From Azadirachta indica (Eukaryota; Streptophyta; Magnoliopsida; Sapindales; Meliaceae): DNA of 64,000 nucleotides. A model generated the notes under the pieces. That model was given only the letters and a program-made list of their open reading frames with translations. It had not been told where the DNA came from and did not search any database. The position numbers were made by a program, and so were the translations under genes. Of the stretch, positions 24,410 through 36,458 are shown piece by piece; the first letter of the stretch is position 1, and every line of letters starts with the position of its first letter. The stretch is taken from NCBI GenBank assembly GCA_022749755.1, contig CM040452.1:20478350-20542349 (forward strand), written 5' to 3'.

Positions 24410-24622
24410 TGTCGAATAATATAAATCAATTTGAGAAAGTTTTATTGTAGAATATTTTTATTTAGTTTCCTGATTTTTAGGAGATTCAGCTAGCTGTATA
24501 TTTGGGTAGATTATTTTCCAGATTTGTAGGAGATTTTATGCTGGACTTTAGGCTATCATATCTTGTATATAAGTTTCCTGTTGTAACCTAATTCATTAAT
24601 GAATGAATACAGTAATTCTCCA
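24410..24622 (+). repeat. 3' LTR of the copia-type element
   Basis: 213 bp, same length as the 5' LTR. A purine run GAGAAAGAG (24401-24409) directly before it is the likely polypurine tract. It ends 45 bases before the acceptor of the next host exon at 24668. Confidence 0.85.
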
Positions 24623-25828
24623 TTCTTTTTTTTCTCTTAAATTATTATTGTGTGATGTTTTTTGCAGCGAGATGCAAGAACCTGAATCTGGGGGACGCCC
24701 AATGTCAAACATGGTCATGGCTTTGACTCTCTGTGAGTGGTGGCATTCCAGTATTCCCAGAGAAATGCAGTGGAAACATTCAGACCAGATTTATGCCCCT
24801 ATGCATTCTGATTTTTCAGGAGCAAACTTGAGCCACTGTGGTGGAAACTCAGGCAGTTTTGATACAGTTTATAGTCATGAGGATGCAATTCACTTCAGAG
24901 ATGATTCAGACATCTCTGTCATGATTGGGAAAGGAGTATTTATGGAGATTGATAATGATCTAAGCAAAGAGGGTTCCATGGAGAATCATATTTATCTGCG
25001 GAGAGTAAATGCTGCAGAAAACATTCAGCCACTTAGCTACATCTGGCCACTTAGCTCTGTTGAAAATGAGGTCTCTTCCTTGAATGATGGTGGTCCCGTG
25101 AACTTTGCTCTTGGTGAGTCATCAGTTCGCTTTACTTGTTTAACATACTACTACTTTTTTAATATGTTGCAGGCTTCAGTTACTGGAATTTTGTGTGGAG
25201 AAATTCTGGAAATTGTGCTTTGATAGCATGGTGTAATCATGTGTATATGGAATGGGGAAACTAATTCGTAACAGCTCATAGACAAACATAATTTTGAATA
25301 TCTTGCTGCAACTCTAGAACTCTTGATAACAGTGAATGCTACAAAATACTGCATGTTAGCACCAAATTGTAGGCGCACAAGTTTCCCAACATTGATTATG
25401 AGATGAAAATTTTATCACTATTTATCCCTTATTTCTTTTCTCTTTTCCTTTTTTGTTCAATTTTTCCTTCTTTTCCCACTCATTATTTACTTTTCTCTTT
25501 TTATTATAATGTAAGTGTTGTGAATCACATGTTTGGGACTAAAAAGGGTTTCCATCTTTTCTTTTTGTTGATGTAGTTCTTGATATTCATGAGTTTGGTA
25601 CTAAAGTCTCAAAACGTGATTATTTATGCTATGCTTTTATCTTTATTCCTTAAATGAGCTTGAACACATCCTTGCAATTAATAGATGTTGTCTTTTGCAT
25701 GAATTGATATTGACAACAAATAAGTGCTACTATTACTTCTAAATTTGAGTAAGTCATCTTAAGTTTTAGTAATTGCTAGTTACTTGGTACTCTTGTCAGT
25801 AGTTTATGAGCATATATATTGCTGAAAT

Positions 25829-25918
25829 TTGCTTCTGTTTTGTTAAAGAGGGTTGAGACTCATGGTTATTGCCTTGCTTCTGTTTTGTTGAAGAGGGTTT
25901 ATACTCATGGTTACTGCC
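25829..25918 (+). repeat. 45-bp tandem duplication across a 3' splice site
   Basis: Two adjacent 45-base copies (25829-25873 and 25874-25918), both beginning TTGCTTCTGTTTTGTT and containing AAGAGGGTT and CTCATGGTTA. The second contains the acceptor used by the host exon at 25894, so the pyrimidine tract and acceptor exist twice. Confidence 0.85.
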
Positions 25919-26505
25919 TATAAAGTTGCCAAAATCCTATGAGGATTATGATGACTTCATGAAAAAGCATGGAAAATTGCTTAATGATGATTATAAGCAT
26001 GCAATGAAGTATTTAAGGCTTGCTCTTTACTACACACCTCTGGTATCATCAGCCTTACTTCCATTCATACAAGTAACTAGACTTTAAAAATTGCTGTACT
26101 CTTCTACTTTGAAAAAGGAAATTATTGCAGCAATCAGTTATGGTTTCTTATTGTCATCTGCATGAATCGAACTTCCATCCTATCGGAAAAATTGTTTCAT
26201 TTTCAAGAAGTGCTTTGGTTAGATATAGTCATCATTTTGATGCATAATGTTAATGTGTAATATGCTCTCATGGATGGTATAAAGTCAATCAACACTGAAA
26301 TCCTTCCATCAACTATACCCTAGGATTAGAGTTATTTACGTTAATTTTTTATGCTAATTCTTGCCGCTTTAGTAAAGTAGTCTGATCTGAGCTGGCATGA
26401 TATTGCCTTTTTCACTTTTCAACTTCTTGACTGCAATAAGCACCTTTAGTGAAGGATTATGTTAGAATAATGATAATGTGGCATTCAACAGCATGTAGTT
26501 TAAAT

Positions 26506-26545
26506 CCACCTAATTAAATTGGTTAATCAACCAATTTTAAGGTGG
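26506..26545. repeat. short intronic stem-loop
   Basis: CCACCTAATTAAATTGGTT, loop AATC, then AACCAATTTTAAGGTGG: a near-perfect inverted repeat of 17-19 bases per arm inside an intron of the pseudogene. Probably a tiny MITE relic. Confidence 0.5.
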
Positions 26546-29200
26546 TGGTGATCCAGCTAAATGAAGTACCTTGCCAAGGAAACATCTCTGAAATGAAATT
26601 TGTCAGTATAAGTGATAGTGCGCAATCCAAAGATGTTGCGCTATGTCACAATCATTGTCATTAGAAGCAGTAGCATTTTATATTCAGGGCCCACCTGGAA
26701 TGTATCAGTTAAGGGCTAGTTCTTGAATATTGTGACAAGATTGAATAGTCTTGATTCCTTCTGCTGGAATTAAGATGTGGATTTTGTTAAACTGTCCAGT
26801 GTTTCTGCTTGCAAGCTTTTTTGAAACACCACAGATACTGCTAAAAATCTCATTCCTGCTGCTGGTTTGGGAGCTCAATGTAAATGTTGGTTTATTTGAG
26901 CCTGAATCAACAGTCCAGAGTCATAAAAGTTAGGTTTAAATTCATGGATGAAGTCCAGTGTAAATTTCATTCGGAATGAAATTACTAATTTATTCTCGCC
27001 GATACCTTTTTAACTTTTTCGGAAATGTATTCTTTTTTTCACATTTTTTTAATTCTGTTTTGTGCCAGTTGTTGCTGGTTGGAGGTCATGTTGATGAGGC
27101 CCTGAAGGAACTTGACAGGTTCTGTAGTAATTCATGGACAGATATCCCTTTTAGGTATACTTTTCTTGCTAAGCTTTTTATTGCTACTGGTTCCCAATAT
27201 GTGAGAAACAGTAAAATCATATCTACTTTGGATGAATTATTTACAAATTTGTGTGAAACTCTGGGAGAGCTACAGTTATGTGATAATTAAGAAGAAAAGG
27301 TCTTTCAGTGTCAAATTCTTATACCATAAAGAAGTTAGCTATTATATAGATCGAAACTTAAGGACATAGAGGAATGAGGGGCTGTATGAAATGGAATGCT
27401 ATAGAATATACTATAGGGAAATATGACAAACACCTAACGAGTGTGGTTGAATCTCTCCTAAGTGTCTGCTTGGTTAAGGCCACCCAACAGTCTTTTGATT
27501 ATGATAGCCATATGACTTCATAATTATGTCATTTGTCTACTATTTTTGCTGTTAGGAAATCCATAATTTGCCTTTAATTTTGATATAACCATGTTAGTTG
27601 ATATACTACAGAAAGTGAACCTGGGTTTTTCAAAAATTCGTAAGGTGTTATTTTCCATCACCAATGAGATGATGATTGCTACTATTTTTATTGGTAATAA
27701 TATTTCTTCTAAAGAATTGTTCTGCGATCTTCAATAAAGCTGGACATAAACTTTTTTATTGATTTTATATTCTAGAAAAAAAAGAACATATCAAAAGTTT
27801 CCTTAAGATATGTGTAGCTGCTTTCCTAGAAAAGGACAAATACAGATTTTTGCATAAATTAAAAATCTGCTTGCATATTATTTAAAAATTTCTATTTGTA
27901 GGATAATGTCCTGCAATGTATCCTTTTATCTGAAATACACTGTTTGTTCCAGATGCTAAGCAACGTTGTCTCTACAGTTATGTTTGCAGTCTATGGATTT
28001 GCTTTATCGTATTTCTCAGTTCTTCAAGGTATATTTCCTTAGGTACACCGCATACAGATTGAGGGCTAGTCTTTGGGAGCATTTTGATCACAAGTCACAA
28101 CAGCCATGGCATGCTTATGACCTATTTTTGAGGATATATTGAAGAAGGATCCAACATGTTGCAAGTCACTGGCAAAGCTTATCTGTATGCATCAAAATGG
28201 TAGGGTATCTAGGTACTTGGTCTTGACTTGGTTATGGTTTGAATGAGAAAACTTATATCATCCTTTTGCTTTTTGTTTTCAGTTGAGAGTGATTGTTTGC
28301 ATGTGTAGGACGGGCTGCACAGGGCTAAGAAAGACTATAATTTTAACTGCATGTTTGGTTTTTCTCCCATCCCTCTGTCATGAATCCTTGTCCTGGCTTA
28401 ACTTTTGCTAAATTTGATAGCCTTTTTGGGCTCAAATCTCTTGTGAGGTTGCAAGCTGACATTATGGTATATATTTATAAACTCTGCCGGACTGCTGAGC
28501 TTGCTTATGATATTTTGCAGGGGACTATAGTACAGAATCACTGATGGAAATGATAGCTTTGCATTTAGATGCTGCATATGCAGACTCAAATACATGGAGA
28601 GAGTTTGCTTTATGCTTCCCTGAGCTTTCTCAGTCTGAAGAGGATCATAATGTCAGTGTGTCTCAATGGGAATGACGGTGTGAAAAAGCACAATTCTCTG
28701 TTCGCTACGACAAGATCCCAAATATATTGACAGAGGGTAAATGAGGAAAGAATTGGATGTTGCACTGCAGATGGTGGTTAAATCGTCAGTTCAGCAAGAA
28801 CAAACTTGCATCAGACATCACTGCAGGTAACACGTTTCTGCATGAACTATGCTGCAAAATTGATTCCTCATCTAGTCAGTAGCAAATTTTCTTGAGTCTC
28901 CATATATTTCTTGAATTTGGTCTTCAATTCACAATATTTATTCACGAATGCGCATCAACTACGTTAATTGAAATTATCTTTCTTTCTCTTATTTCATGTT
29001 TTGTAGCAGGAGATATACAATTGTTAACTTATAAAGTGGTGTGTGCATCCCATATGTATGGACAAGAGTTTGATTATGTTGTAAAAGCTTACACAAATTT
29101 AGACAAAGAAAACGATAGAGATTTGTGCTTGTTTTTGGAAATGCACATGCAGAATTCCATGAGGCTGTATTCAGATCATCTTCACAAAACTAAACAATAG

Positions 29201-30878
29201 ATTCCTTCTATGCATTGCAAACAATGTGTTTTTTTCCCCGTTTTTCAATTAGTCTATTCATTTATTTAATTAAGCATAAATTATTCAATCGCTGATGTAA
29301 ATTATTCCGTTAATTAAAGTCCATATGAAAAAAGAGGTCATACTTAAGATTCCAGCACAAGCCTTTTAGTTGTAAAGCTAGAAATTCCGAGTACCTTTTG
29401 AGAATTTGTCAGAAATGTTGTCTGCTATTCTTCATCCACTATTCAGTCAAAACATACGAAGAAGGATTTTTTTTTTTTAAGATTTTGCTTTGAGAATCAC
29501 ATATTTTTAGAAATATATCAAATTTTATGAAAATTATAAATATCTAGTAAATAAGTGATTGAAAAAAAAAATTTGAAAAATTAGATAGAATTTCTTAGTT
29601 TCTGTATTTTCTATTTGTGAAGATATTATGCCAAGAAAGATTATAGAATTTCTCACATATATTAAGGATATGCATGGCTCGCAGGTTATTTTCAATTTTG
29701 AGTAGTGGAATATATATATATATATATATTTCCTTTAATCAAAATTCTAGAATTCCCTATGAGAAAATGAAATTATGATTGGGACCAATTTCACAAAATT
29801 TATGTACGAAATTAATCAATTGCTCACTTCCGAAAGATTTTGTGACTTTTTTGGCTGCTAATAATTTGACAAAACATGTGTACTAAAAATACCCACTTTC
29901 ATTCGCAATTTCATAAAATAACGCGATAATTTTGTTTTATTTTTTTGTCAGACACGCTCGCGGTCACTCTCTTGGGAATGGCTACTCCATCTCCATGTCA
30001 AATTATTGTGACCATCAGAAAAAGACTTCTCCAATTAATCTCTAATTCAATTTCTCATTGAGATTTAAAGTTTCGACAAGATTGAAGCTTAATAATTTTG
30101 TTTCATTTTTATATATTTTAAATCATTTATTTTGTAAGAACATTAATAATCCCACTTGAATCCCTTTAATCTATTAGTCAGCAGTAATTTCAATTCTATA
30201 TTAATTTAAATATAGTTCATAAAGTATAAAGTCGTCTATCTAATTTTTCATGGATAAAAAATTACATATATATATAATGCATTAATAAAATTGTTTTAAT
30301 TAATTGATTTTTTACGAAAGAAGTTAATTAGTACTTACTATTTCAATACTAATGGTTCCCCTTTTTCAACTATGCGGGTCATCATTTAAAATGTTGACCA
30401 ACAGGTCACGCGATCACTTCTCTCTACATGTCAGTTAATTCGTTCCCCGGCAATGATATCCATATTTTCCTTTATTTTCTCAAAATAAATAATTTAATTT
30501 AATTTTCTCCCAAAAAAATCTTCATCCTCATCCACAAGTCTTAATCATCAACGTGGCGGCACAAGAATCCAAGTGCGCATTACGCACCCCGCGCATTCTA
30601 ACCGATCTTGAAGAAGAAAATTTCTTCATTTTCAAGCAAAATTTTCTACTGAACTTTTAACGACGCAGCAAAAGATTCCATTTTTCTTTTTTTCTGGTGC
30701 AAAATATAAAGAGACCCGAATTGTCAACCTTTCTAATTCAGGAAACCCTAGTTTGAAGTTTTTAAGTCTACAACATCGAAGACCGTATTCAATATTTGAG
30801 CTGAAAAAAAATCAAAATTTGAAACCCTAATTCGGAAATTCCAATGAAAAGGTTGTGATTTGGGAATTTGTTGACGAA
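29201..30878. other. intergenic region and probable promoter of the gene at 30879
   Basis: AT-rich with a (TA)n tract near 29710. The last 350 bases include an ACGTGGC core (30550) and a TATAAAG box (30705-30711). No coding exon supported. Confidence 0.5.
30705..30711 (+). promoter_or_regulatory. candidate TATA box for the gene at 30879
   Basis: TATAAAG about 170 bases before the ATG, followed by A/C-rich leader-like sequence. A short uORF (ATG at 30844, four codons, stop at 30856-30858) would lie in the leader, ending 20 bases before the main start. Confidence 0.35.
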
Positions 30879-33721
30879 ATGTCCGTGGAGAGGTCGTTCG
30901 AAGCATGGGAGGAGGTCCAGCGCCATGGTCAAGACCTGGCGGACCGGCTGGCTCAAGGATTCACAGGTCTTATTCAATCCCACATGACAAATCCGCCGTC
31001 GTTTCGCTGGCCAGACCCTTCAAAATCCAAACTTTTCGATCTAGAGTTCCCGATTTCCAGTTCCGTTAAAAGGCAAATCATTGTTCCTGCCAACAAACCT
31101 GAAATGAATGGCGTTTCGGCTATTTTCGATATCGGTAACCGGATTGGCCAAGCCGGGGCGGATTTCGGGGCGTGTTTAAATGGGTTGGTGCAACAGTTCT
31201 TCAGACAGTTGCCGCTGCCGGTGCCGTTTAAGCATGAGGAGAACAGGGTTAGAGTGGAGTTGAGTGGAAGCGGCGGTGGTGTGAAGGGGAGTGATATAGG
31301 TGTGAGTGTAGATGAAAGTTCTGGATTGAGAGAAATAGATAGAGAAAGAATGAGGGGTTCCCTAGGTGTGGAGAGTGATGTTGGTAATAATTGGGAAGGG
31401 CTGGTGGATGAAGAAATTGGTGGGTTTGATTTGCGGTCTGCTGCACATCTCGGTAGACCACAGGTAATCAATTTTTCTAAGCGAGATAGCTGGTGTCAAG
31501 GAATTTATGTACTTTAACTGTTTTTTTGTTTGTAATTATGTTAGGTCAGTTTATATGGAGTTGAATTGCGTATGAAATATACTAGTGTTATTTGTATTAA
31601 TGAAACGGGGGTGCTTGTGAGTTGTGACATATTATGTACACTAAGCCTAAGCCCAAGCTTGATAGTGTTTGTTTGTAATATTAACATGATTGTTTGTACA
31701 AATGGTCAGTGTCTAGTGTGGGGAAGAGTGCCTTGATGAGAAATCCCTACACTGGATAGAGGATGTCTTTGGAGCTTGACTGCTTCTCTGGCATATTTTG
31801 TGTGGCCTATTTCTCATACATCCCAGCTTTGTAGGGTTTCTTATAGTGCAAGCATGAGATAGTTTAGTTGTTCAGCTGCTCGGATGTTCATGGTTCTTGT
31901 ATTATCAGGTTGTGTGAGTTATTAGTTAAACAAACAAACATTATTAGTAAGAACTGTAGCTCCTTCACTTAGCTGACCTAATAAAAGGGAGTGTTCTCTG
32001 GATTAAATAGGCTATGGATTATGATTTAATATAGGATATCAACTAGATATACTTATACAATCAAAGTTGTTTGATGTGGTGATGGTAAATTTGTAGATAC
32101 TTGTGGAAGAAGTGTTTGAAATTATTGTTTAGGTTCCATTTGTTATTTTTTTTCTGCCTTGTCTCTACAGACGTGTGCTTATGAAGTATTAAGAGGTAAC
32201 GTGGAAGCTGTTTTAAATCATCAATAATTACTACTACTTTTGACTTTTATCCATTCACCATATCAACAGTACATTTCTGTTGGATGCAGGGAGTCATAAA
32301 TATTACATCAACTTATGACAGTCGAACGCGTGACTTGGAAAGTTCTTTGGTGGCAAGGGGAGATTTGTGGAGAATAGAGGCATCAAATGGCAGTTCCACA
32401 TCAGGAAATGACAATTCATCTCTCTTCCTTGTTCAGCTTGGACCTGTACTCTTTGTTCGTGATTCAACACTGCTTTTGCCTGTTCACCTTTCAAAGCAGC
32501 ACTTGCTTTGGTATGGGTATGATCGGAAGGTATGACCAATCTGCAGTTTACTTGGAGCCAGTTGTAAAATGTATATATATGGAGATGTGTGTGTGGAAGG
32601 TGCTGAATCTTTTGGACATTTATCCTGATATAAATAAATTGAAACTGGAAAAAAATGAATAAATATATTTGGGTGGTTGGTAACAGATGCTAAACCTATT
32701 GGATATATTGTATTAAACAACTTAATCCAAAGAGTACGTGCAAAATCAATGAGGAATTCCATTTCAGCAGCTCTTTTGCAGGGAAATTCTCATGCATCCT
32801 ATTCTTTCACTGAAATAGAAAATTCTGACACTAGTGTGTGTGTGTGTGTGTGTCTGAGTTGAGCCAGCATTCTTATTTAAGTTCTGGATTATCAAAATAT
32901 TAGCTTCTAGTGCCATTAGCGACAATTGGCTGTGGTGTGTTTTCCCTTTTATTTTAGTTGATATTGCTTGGTAATTTGTTTTTGTTACTTTTGTATGCTA
33001 TTGCAATTCATTTTTCTTAACATTTTGTTATTTAGTGGTTGTCTTATGTTTTGATTTGTTTGATTTCAGAATGGAATGCATTCTCTTTGTCCAGCTGTGT
33101 GGTCAAAGCATAGAAGATGGCTCTTAATGTCCATGCTTTGTCTCAATCCTTTAGCTTGTGTAAGTTGATAGCCTCTTTACAGTGCGAAATCACATGGTCA
33201 TTGTTTTGTTCACCTCATGTTTACAGACATGTTTTCAATGTTAAGAATTAATGGCCCTTTTTTGGCTCAAGATTCTGATCATATTGGAGTTTTTTGTACC
33301 CAAAACACATCTCACTTTATTCATTGATTGGCACTTCCCTTATATTAAAACTTGTATGATCCTGTTCATACGTGTAGTTAGTTAATCTGTTGTAATTGGT
33401 TCATCCTGTGATTGCATTTCCTAAGTTGTGTGCTTCCAAGATGCCTGGATTGTTTCTTATCAAGAAAAACAAGCAAACAAACAAAAAATGTCTGCTTTAA
33501 GTCATAAAATCTATAATGTCTGCTTTATTTCTGACACCATATACAATTGAAATGAGTTGTAATTCACCTAATGCTTAAAAACATGAGAGAAAAAATGTGA
33601 CATTCATTTCATTTTCTTCAAGGGCTGTACTGGGAACATTTCCAGGGAAGGCATGGTGTATTGCTCTGAAACAATCTTGGAGAGCATGTTGAAGCAAAGT
33701 TTCTGACTAAAACTTTCTTCT

Positions 33722-33757
<36 letters not shown>

Positions 33758-35293
33758 CAGTCATTTGTGGATTTGCAGTTTCCTAATGGGCAGCTCACTT
33801 ATGTATCTGGTGAGGGTCTAACTACTAGTGCTTTCCTACCTCTTTGTGGTGGTCTTCTTCAAGCTCAAGGTCAATATCCAGGAGAAATGAGATTCAGCTT
33901 CTCCTGTAAGGTTAGTTTAGATTTATTGACTTTTGGGTGATTGATTTTATTTGACTTACAATTCATTTTTATTTATAAACATCATATTTTTTGTCTTGGC
34001 GCCCCTGCTTTATCAGAACTAAACTCTTGACCTTCCAAAATTTTATCAGAATAAGTGGGGAACACGCATCACACCAATGGTACAGTGGCCTGATAAATCA
34101 TTTACATTGGGTCTTTCGCAAGCATTAGCTTGGCAGAGATCTGGTCTCATGGTGAGGCCCACCATCCAATTTAGGTAAGATTATATATCTCTGCTTTTAC
34201 TGATGAGAATGTCATTCTTCTATTATGGTTGACAAATTTTGCTTGTGTAGTAATTAGCAGACCTGTCCTCATCTCCTTGTTGCTTCCCTTTGTGACTTAT
34301 TAGCATAGAGCCTGGTTGTTTATTGTTGCATGGCATTTGAAGTGCTTCTACTGTTATGACATCCTAATATTATTCATTTCTTCCTCTGCTTCAACTTGCA
34401 CCTATTTTGCTCTTCAATCTATATACATTTTGTGCTTAAGGATTCTTGTTTTAAATCCTGTCAGTTTATGTCCCACGTTTGGTGGAAGCAATCCAGGGCT
34501 GCGAGCAGAACTTATTCATTCCTTGAAGGAAGAACTTAGTCTCATCTATGGCTACACGTTCATGTCACATCCTTCAGCATTTGCATCAATATCTGTAAGT
34601 CAACAATATTTTTAAGATTTCACGTCTCAAAGACTTGTGGCTTGTAAGTTTGTCCCTCAAATCACCCGATGTATTTTATGTAGGTGATTTGTTTTTCTTG
34701 TTCAGAGATCAACTGGGTTCAACTGAAAATTTCCTAAAGCGGATTCTCTATAGGATTGTAAATCAACATTCTTTTTGTTATGCCACTATATGATGTTAAT
34801 GCTACATATTACAGGAGTAGTGTCCTGTCATTATATGGGGTATAGATTTTGGAATAAGCTCAAATGATTCCATTCACTGCATCAAGAGTTCTTTCTGTTG
34901 AATCGGACTCAAATTTTAAAGCTCATAACTCGGGAGTTTTTTTGATGAACCTGTCTGGAATGATTGTTCCACATGACAATATATGGTTACAAACCATTTC
35001 TTCCCCTCCCCCTTCTCCCTCGTTACACAGACGCTTTGATTGGTTCCTAACTTGTATCTTAAATTTGTTTTTCAATTGCATACTAATTTGATCCTTATGA
35101 ATCTAATTTTGTCTTTATACATTTTGGAGTTGAGAGCTCATGCTCCATCTCTTTTCCTTGTATGCAGTTTGGCAGGTCCAAGTGGAACGGCAATGTTGGG
35201 AGCTCAGGAATAGTGATGAGGGTTGATGCCCCACTTTCCAGCATCGGTCGACCGTCTTTCTCTGTTCAGATAAATAGTGGCATTGAGTTTTGA
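30879..35293 (+). CDS. conserved plant protein of unknown function (possible plastid-envelope TGD4-related protein)
   Basis: CDS join(30879..31463,32290..32529,33070..33159,33761..33910,34050..34174,34465..34594,35168..35293), 481 aa. All introns are GT-AG and phases agree throughout. The protein starts MSVERSFEAWEEVQRHGQDL, has no signal peptide and no obvious transmembrane helix, and its C-terminal half alternates polar and hydrophobic residues with many Gly/Ser, as beta-barrel membrane proteins do. It ends in ...SFSVQINSGIEF. From memory it resembles an uncharacterised Arabidopsis protein described as related to TGD4, a chloroplast outer-envelope lipid-transfer protein. That link is weak recall. 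The acceptor of exon 4 is preceded by a (CT)14 tract. No lesion seen. Confidence 0.8.
32834..32853. repeat. (GT)n microsatellite in an intron
   Basis: Ten GT units within intron 2 of the gene at 30879. Confidence 0.9.
33726..33754 (+). repeat. (CT)n microsatellite forming a polypyrimidine tract
   Basis: About 14 CT units directly followed by TTGCAG, the acceptor of exon 4 (33761). The microsatellite therefore serves as the pyrimidine tract for splicing, and its length may vary between alleles. Confidence 0.9.
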
Positions 35294-36458
35294 TTGTGCC
35301 CCCATAGTTGTCAGTTGAAGTGTATATAGTCGCAGGCTTATTAACAAAAACTACCATATGTGAATATCATTATATCCATCACGTTCTCTGTATTCCCTGT
35401 CCTCTATTGTTTTGAGTTTTCAAGAGCTGGGTGAGTTTGTATATATATTTCTTCCGGGCGTTCAGCCATTTTCTGGAAAATTTTGAGCATGTCTAGAGTC
35501 TTTTTAATCTTTCAACCTCAGTGTACGGTCTTTTATCATGGTTATTTTACATTTGCAGATCTCTGATGTAAATCTCTCAATATCAATTTTTATTTCTCTA
35601 CTCATTCCATTTTGCCTCCTTGTTTTGAGGTTTGCATGCCAATTTAATTCATTTACTGGAGCAAGTCTAATATGGACTGTTTCTATGGATGGATAATCAG
35701 AGTTACATTTATTTATTTGGAATTTTTTGAACTTAATCTTAATTACTGTGAAGATGAAGGGGTTGGTGGTAACTACTGAACGACTAAACTGAAAGTACAA
35801 CTATTTTTAAAAGGGGGGAAAACATATCATGGGAGTTTTAAGTGTTTGTTGTACGTTTCTCTTGTTCGGTAGAAGATGTAAATACTATTAAAGAAAGTGT
35901 CATGTATTCGGAAAAAATTGAAATTTTTAAACACATTAGGAGTCATTTTTACTTCATTGTAAAATTGCAATACAATGTACTATATAGTTATTGCGATGTA
36001 GTTCTGCCCTCGAAAACAAACCAACCTCCCGGTATTTTTTAAAAGGTTTCATTTAATAATATTTTAAAAATATTTGAAAATAATACATCAAATGAGAGGA
36101 ATAAAGGAAGGCAGAAAATTTTAGGATAACAAATATAGCTATAACTAGCAATCGGCTAGCGTTTCAAGATAATTTCATTGATAAGGGTTGTTGGTGACAC
36201 TATCATGTTTACAGTTTCATATATATATATATATATATATATATTGTAAAATATGTGTAAACTAAATTATAAACCCATCACCATTATTGCATTATGCAGC
36301 ATTCTTACTTTTACGTAAACATTTCCATCAAATTATACAAAACAAATGGGCTTCTTGTTGGTACATGTGCTGATTCTTTCTTATTGCATGCGGTTACAAA
36401 ATAATTCATTTCCATTTGCTAGTCGTCCTCTTCATCAAAATCCTCGGAAGCCATAATT
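35294..36458. other. region between two convergent genes
   Basis: Holds the 3' UTR of the + strand gene ending at 35293, a (TA)n tract at 36219-36244, and the 3' side of the seipin pseudogene. No other coding exon supported. Confidence 0.6.

Larger units (their letters stand above)
19619..24622 (+). mobile_element. Ty1/copia-type LTR retrotransposon, degraded, inserted in an intron
   Basis: Two 213-bp LTRs (TGTCGAAT...CTCCA), a primer-binding site matching initiator tRNA-Met, and internal relics in the order gag, protease, integrase, reverse transcriptase, RNase H, which defines copia. All frames are broken by stops and shifts, so it cannot act autonomously. Same orientation as the host pseudogene. 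The five bases outside the LTRs (TGAAT and TTCTT) do not match, so no target-site duplication is visible. Confidence 0.9.
17323..29200 (+). pseudogene. decayed gene, probably RNA polymerase I TAF subunit A-like, with nested retrotransposon
   Basis: Recognisable exons: 17323-17658, 18346-18462, 18735-18817, 24668-25113, 25894-26072, 27069-27154, 28058-28199, 28521-28826, 29012-29200. The first six keep matching splice phases, so an ordinary intron-containing gene decayed in place. The pieces (NWVDASGVLSVLLK, MSNMVMALTLCEWWHSSIP, DEALKELDRFCSNSW, ALHLDAAYADSNTWREF, FDYVVKAYTNLDKEN) resemble, from recall, the plant homologue of TAF1A, a Pol I pre-initiation factor subunit. That name is tentative. 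Lesions: TAG at 17476-17478 (codon 52 from the ATG at 17323), a net one-base loss within exon 28058-28199, and stops plus a frame change in exon 28521-28826 (TGA near 28674 and 28743). A copia-type element fills the third intron. Confidence 0.7.

Noticed and set aside
30974..31471. 165-codon open frame on the minus strand
   Set aside because: Antisense shadow of the first exon of the + strand gene at 30879, which has consistent splicing across seven exons.
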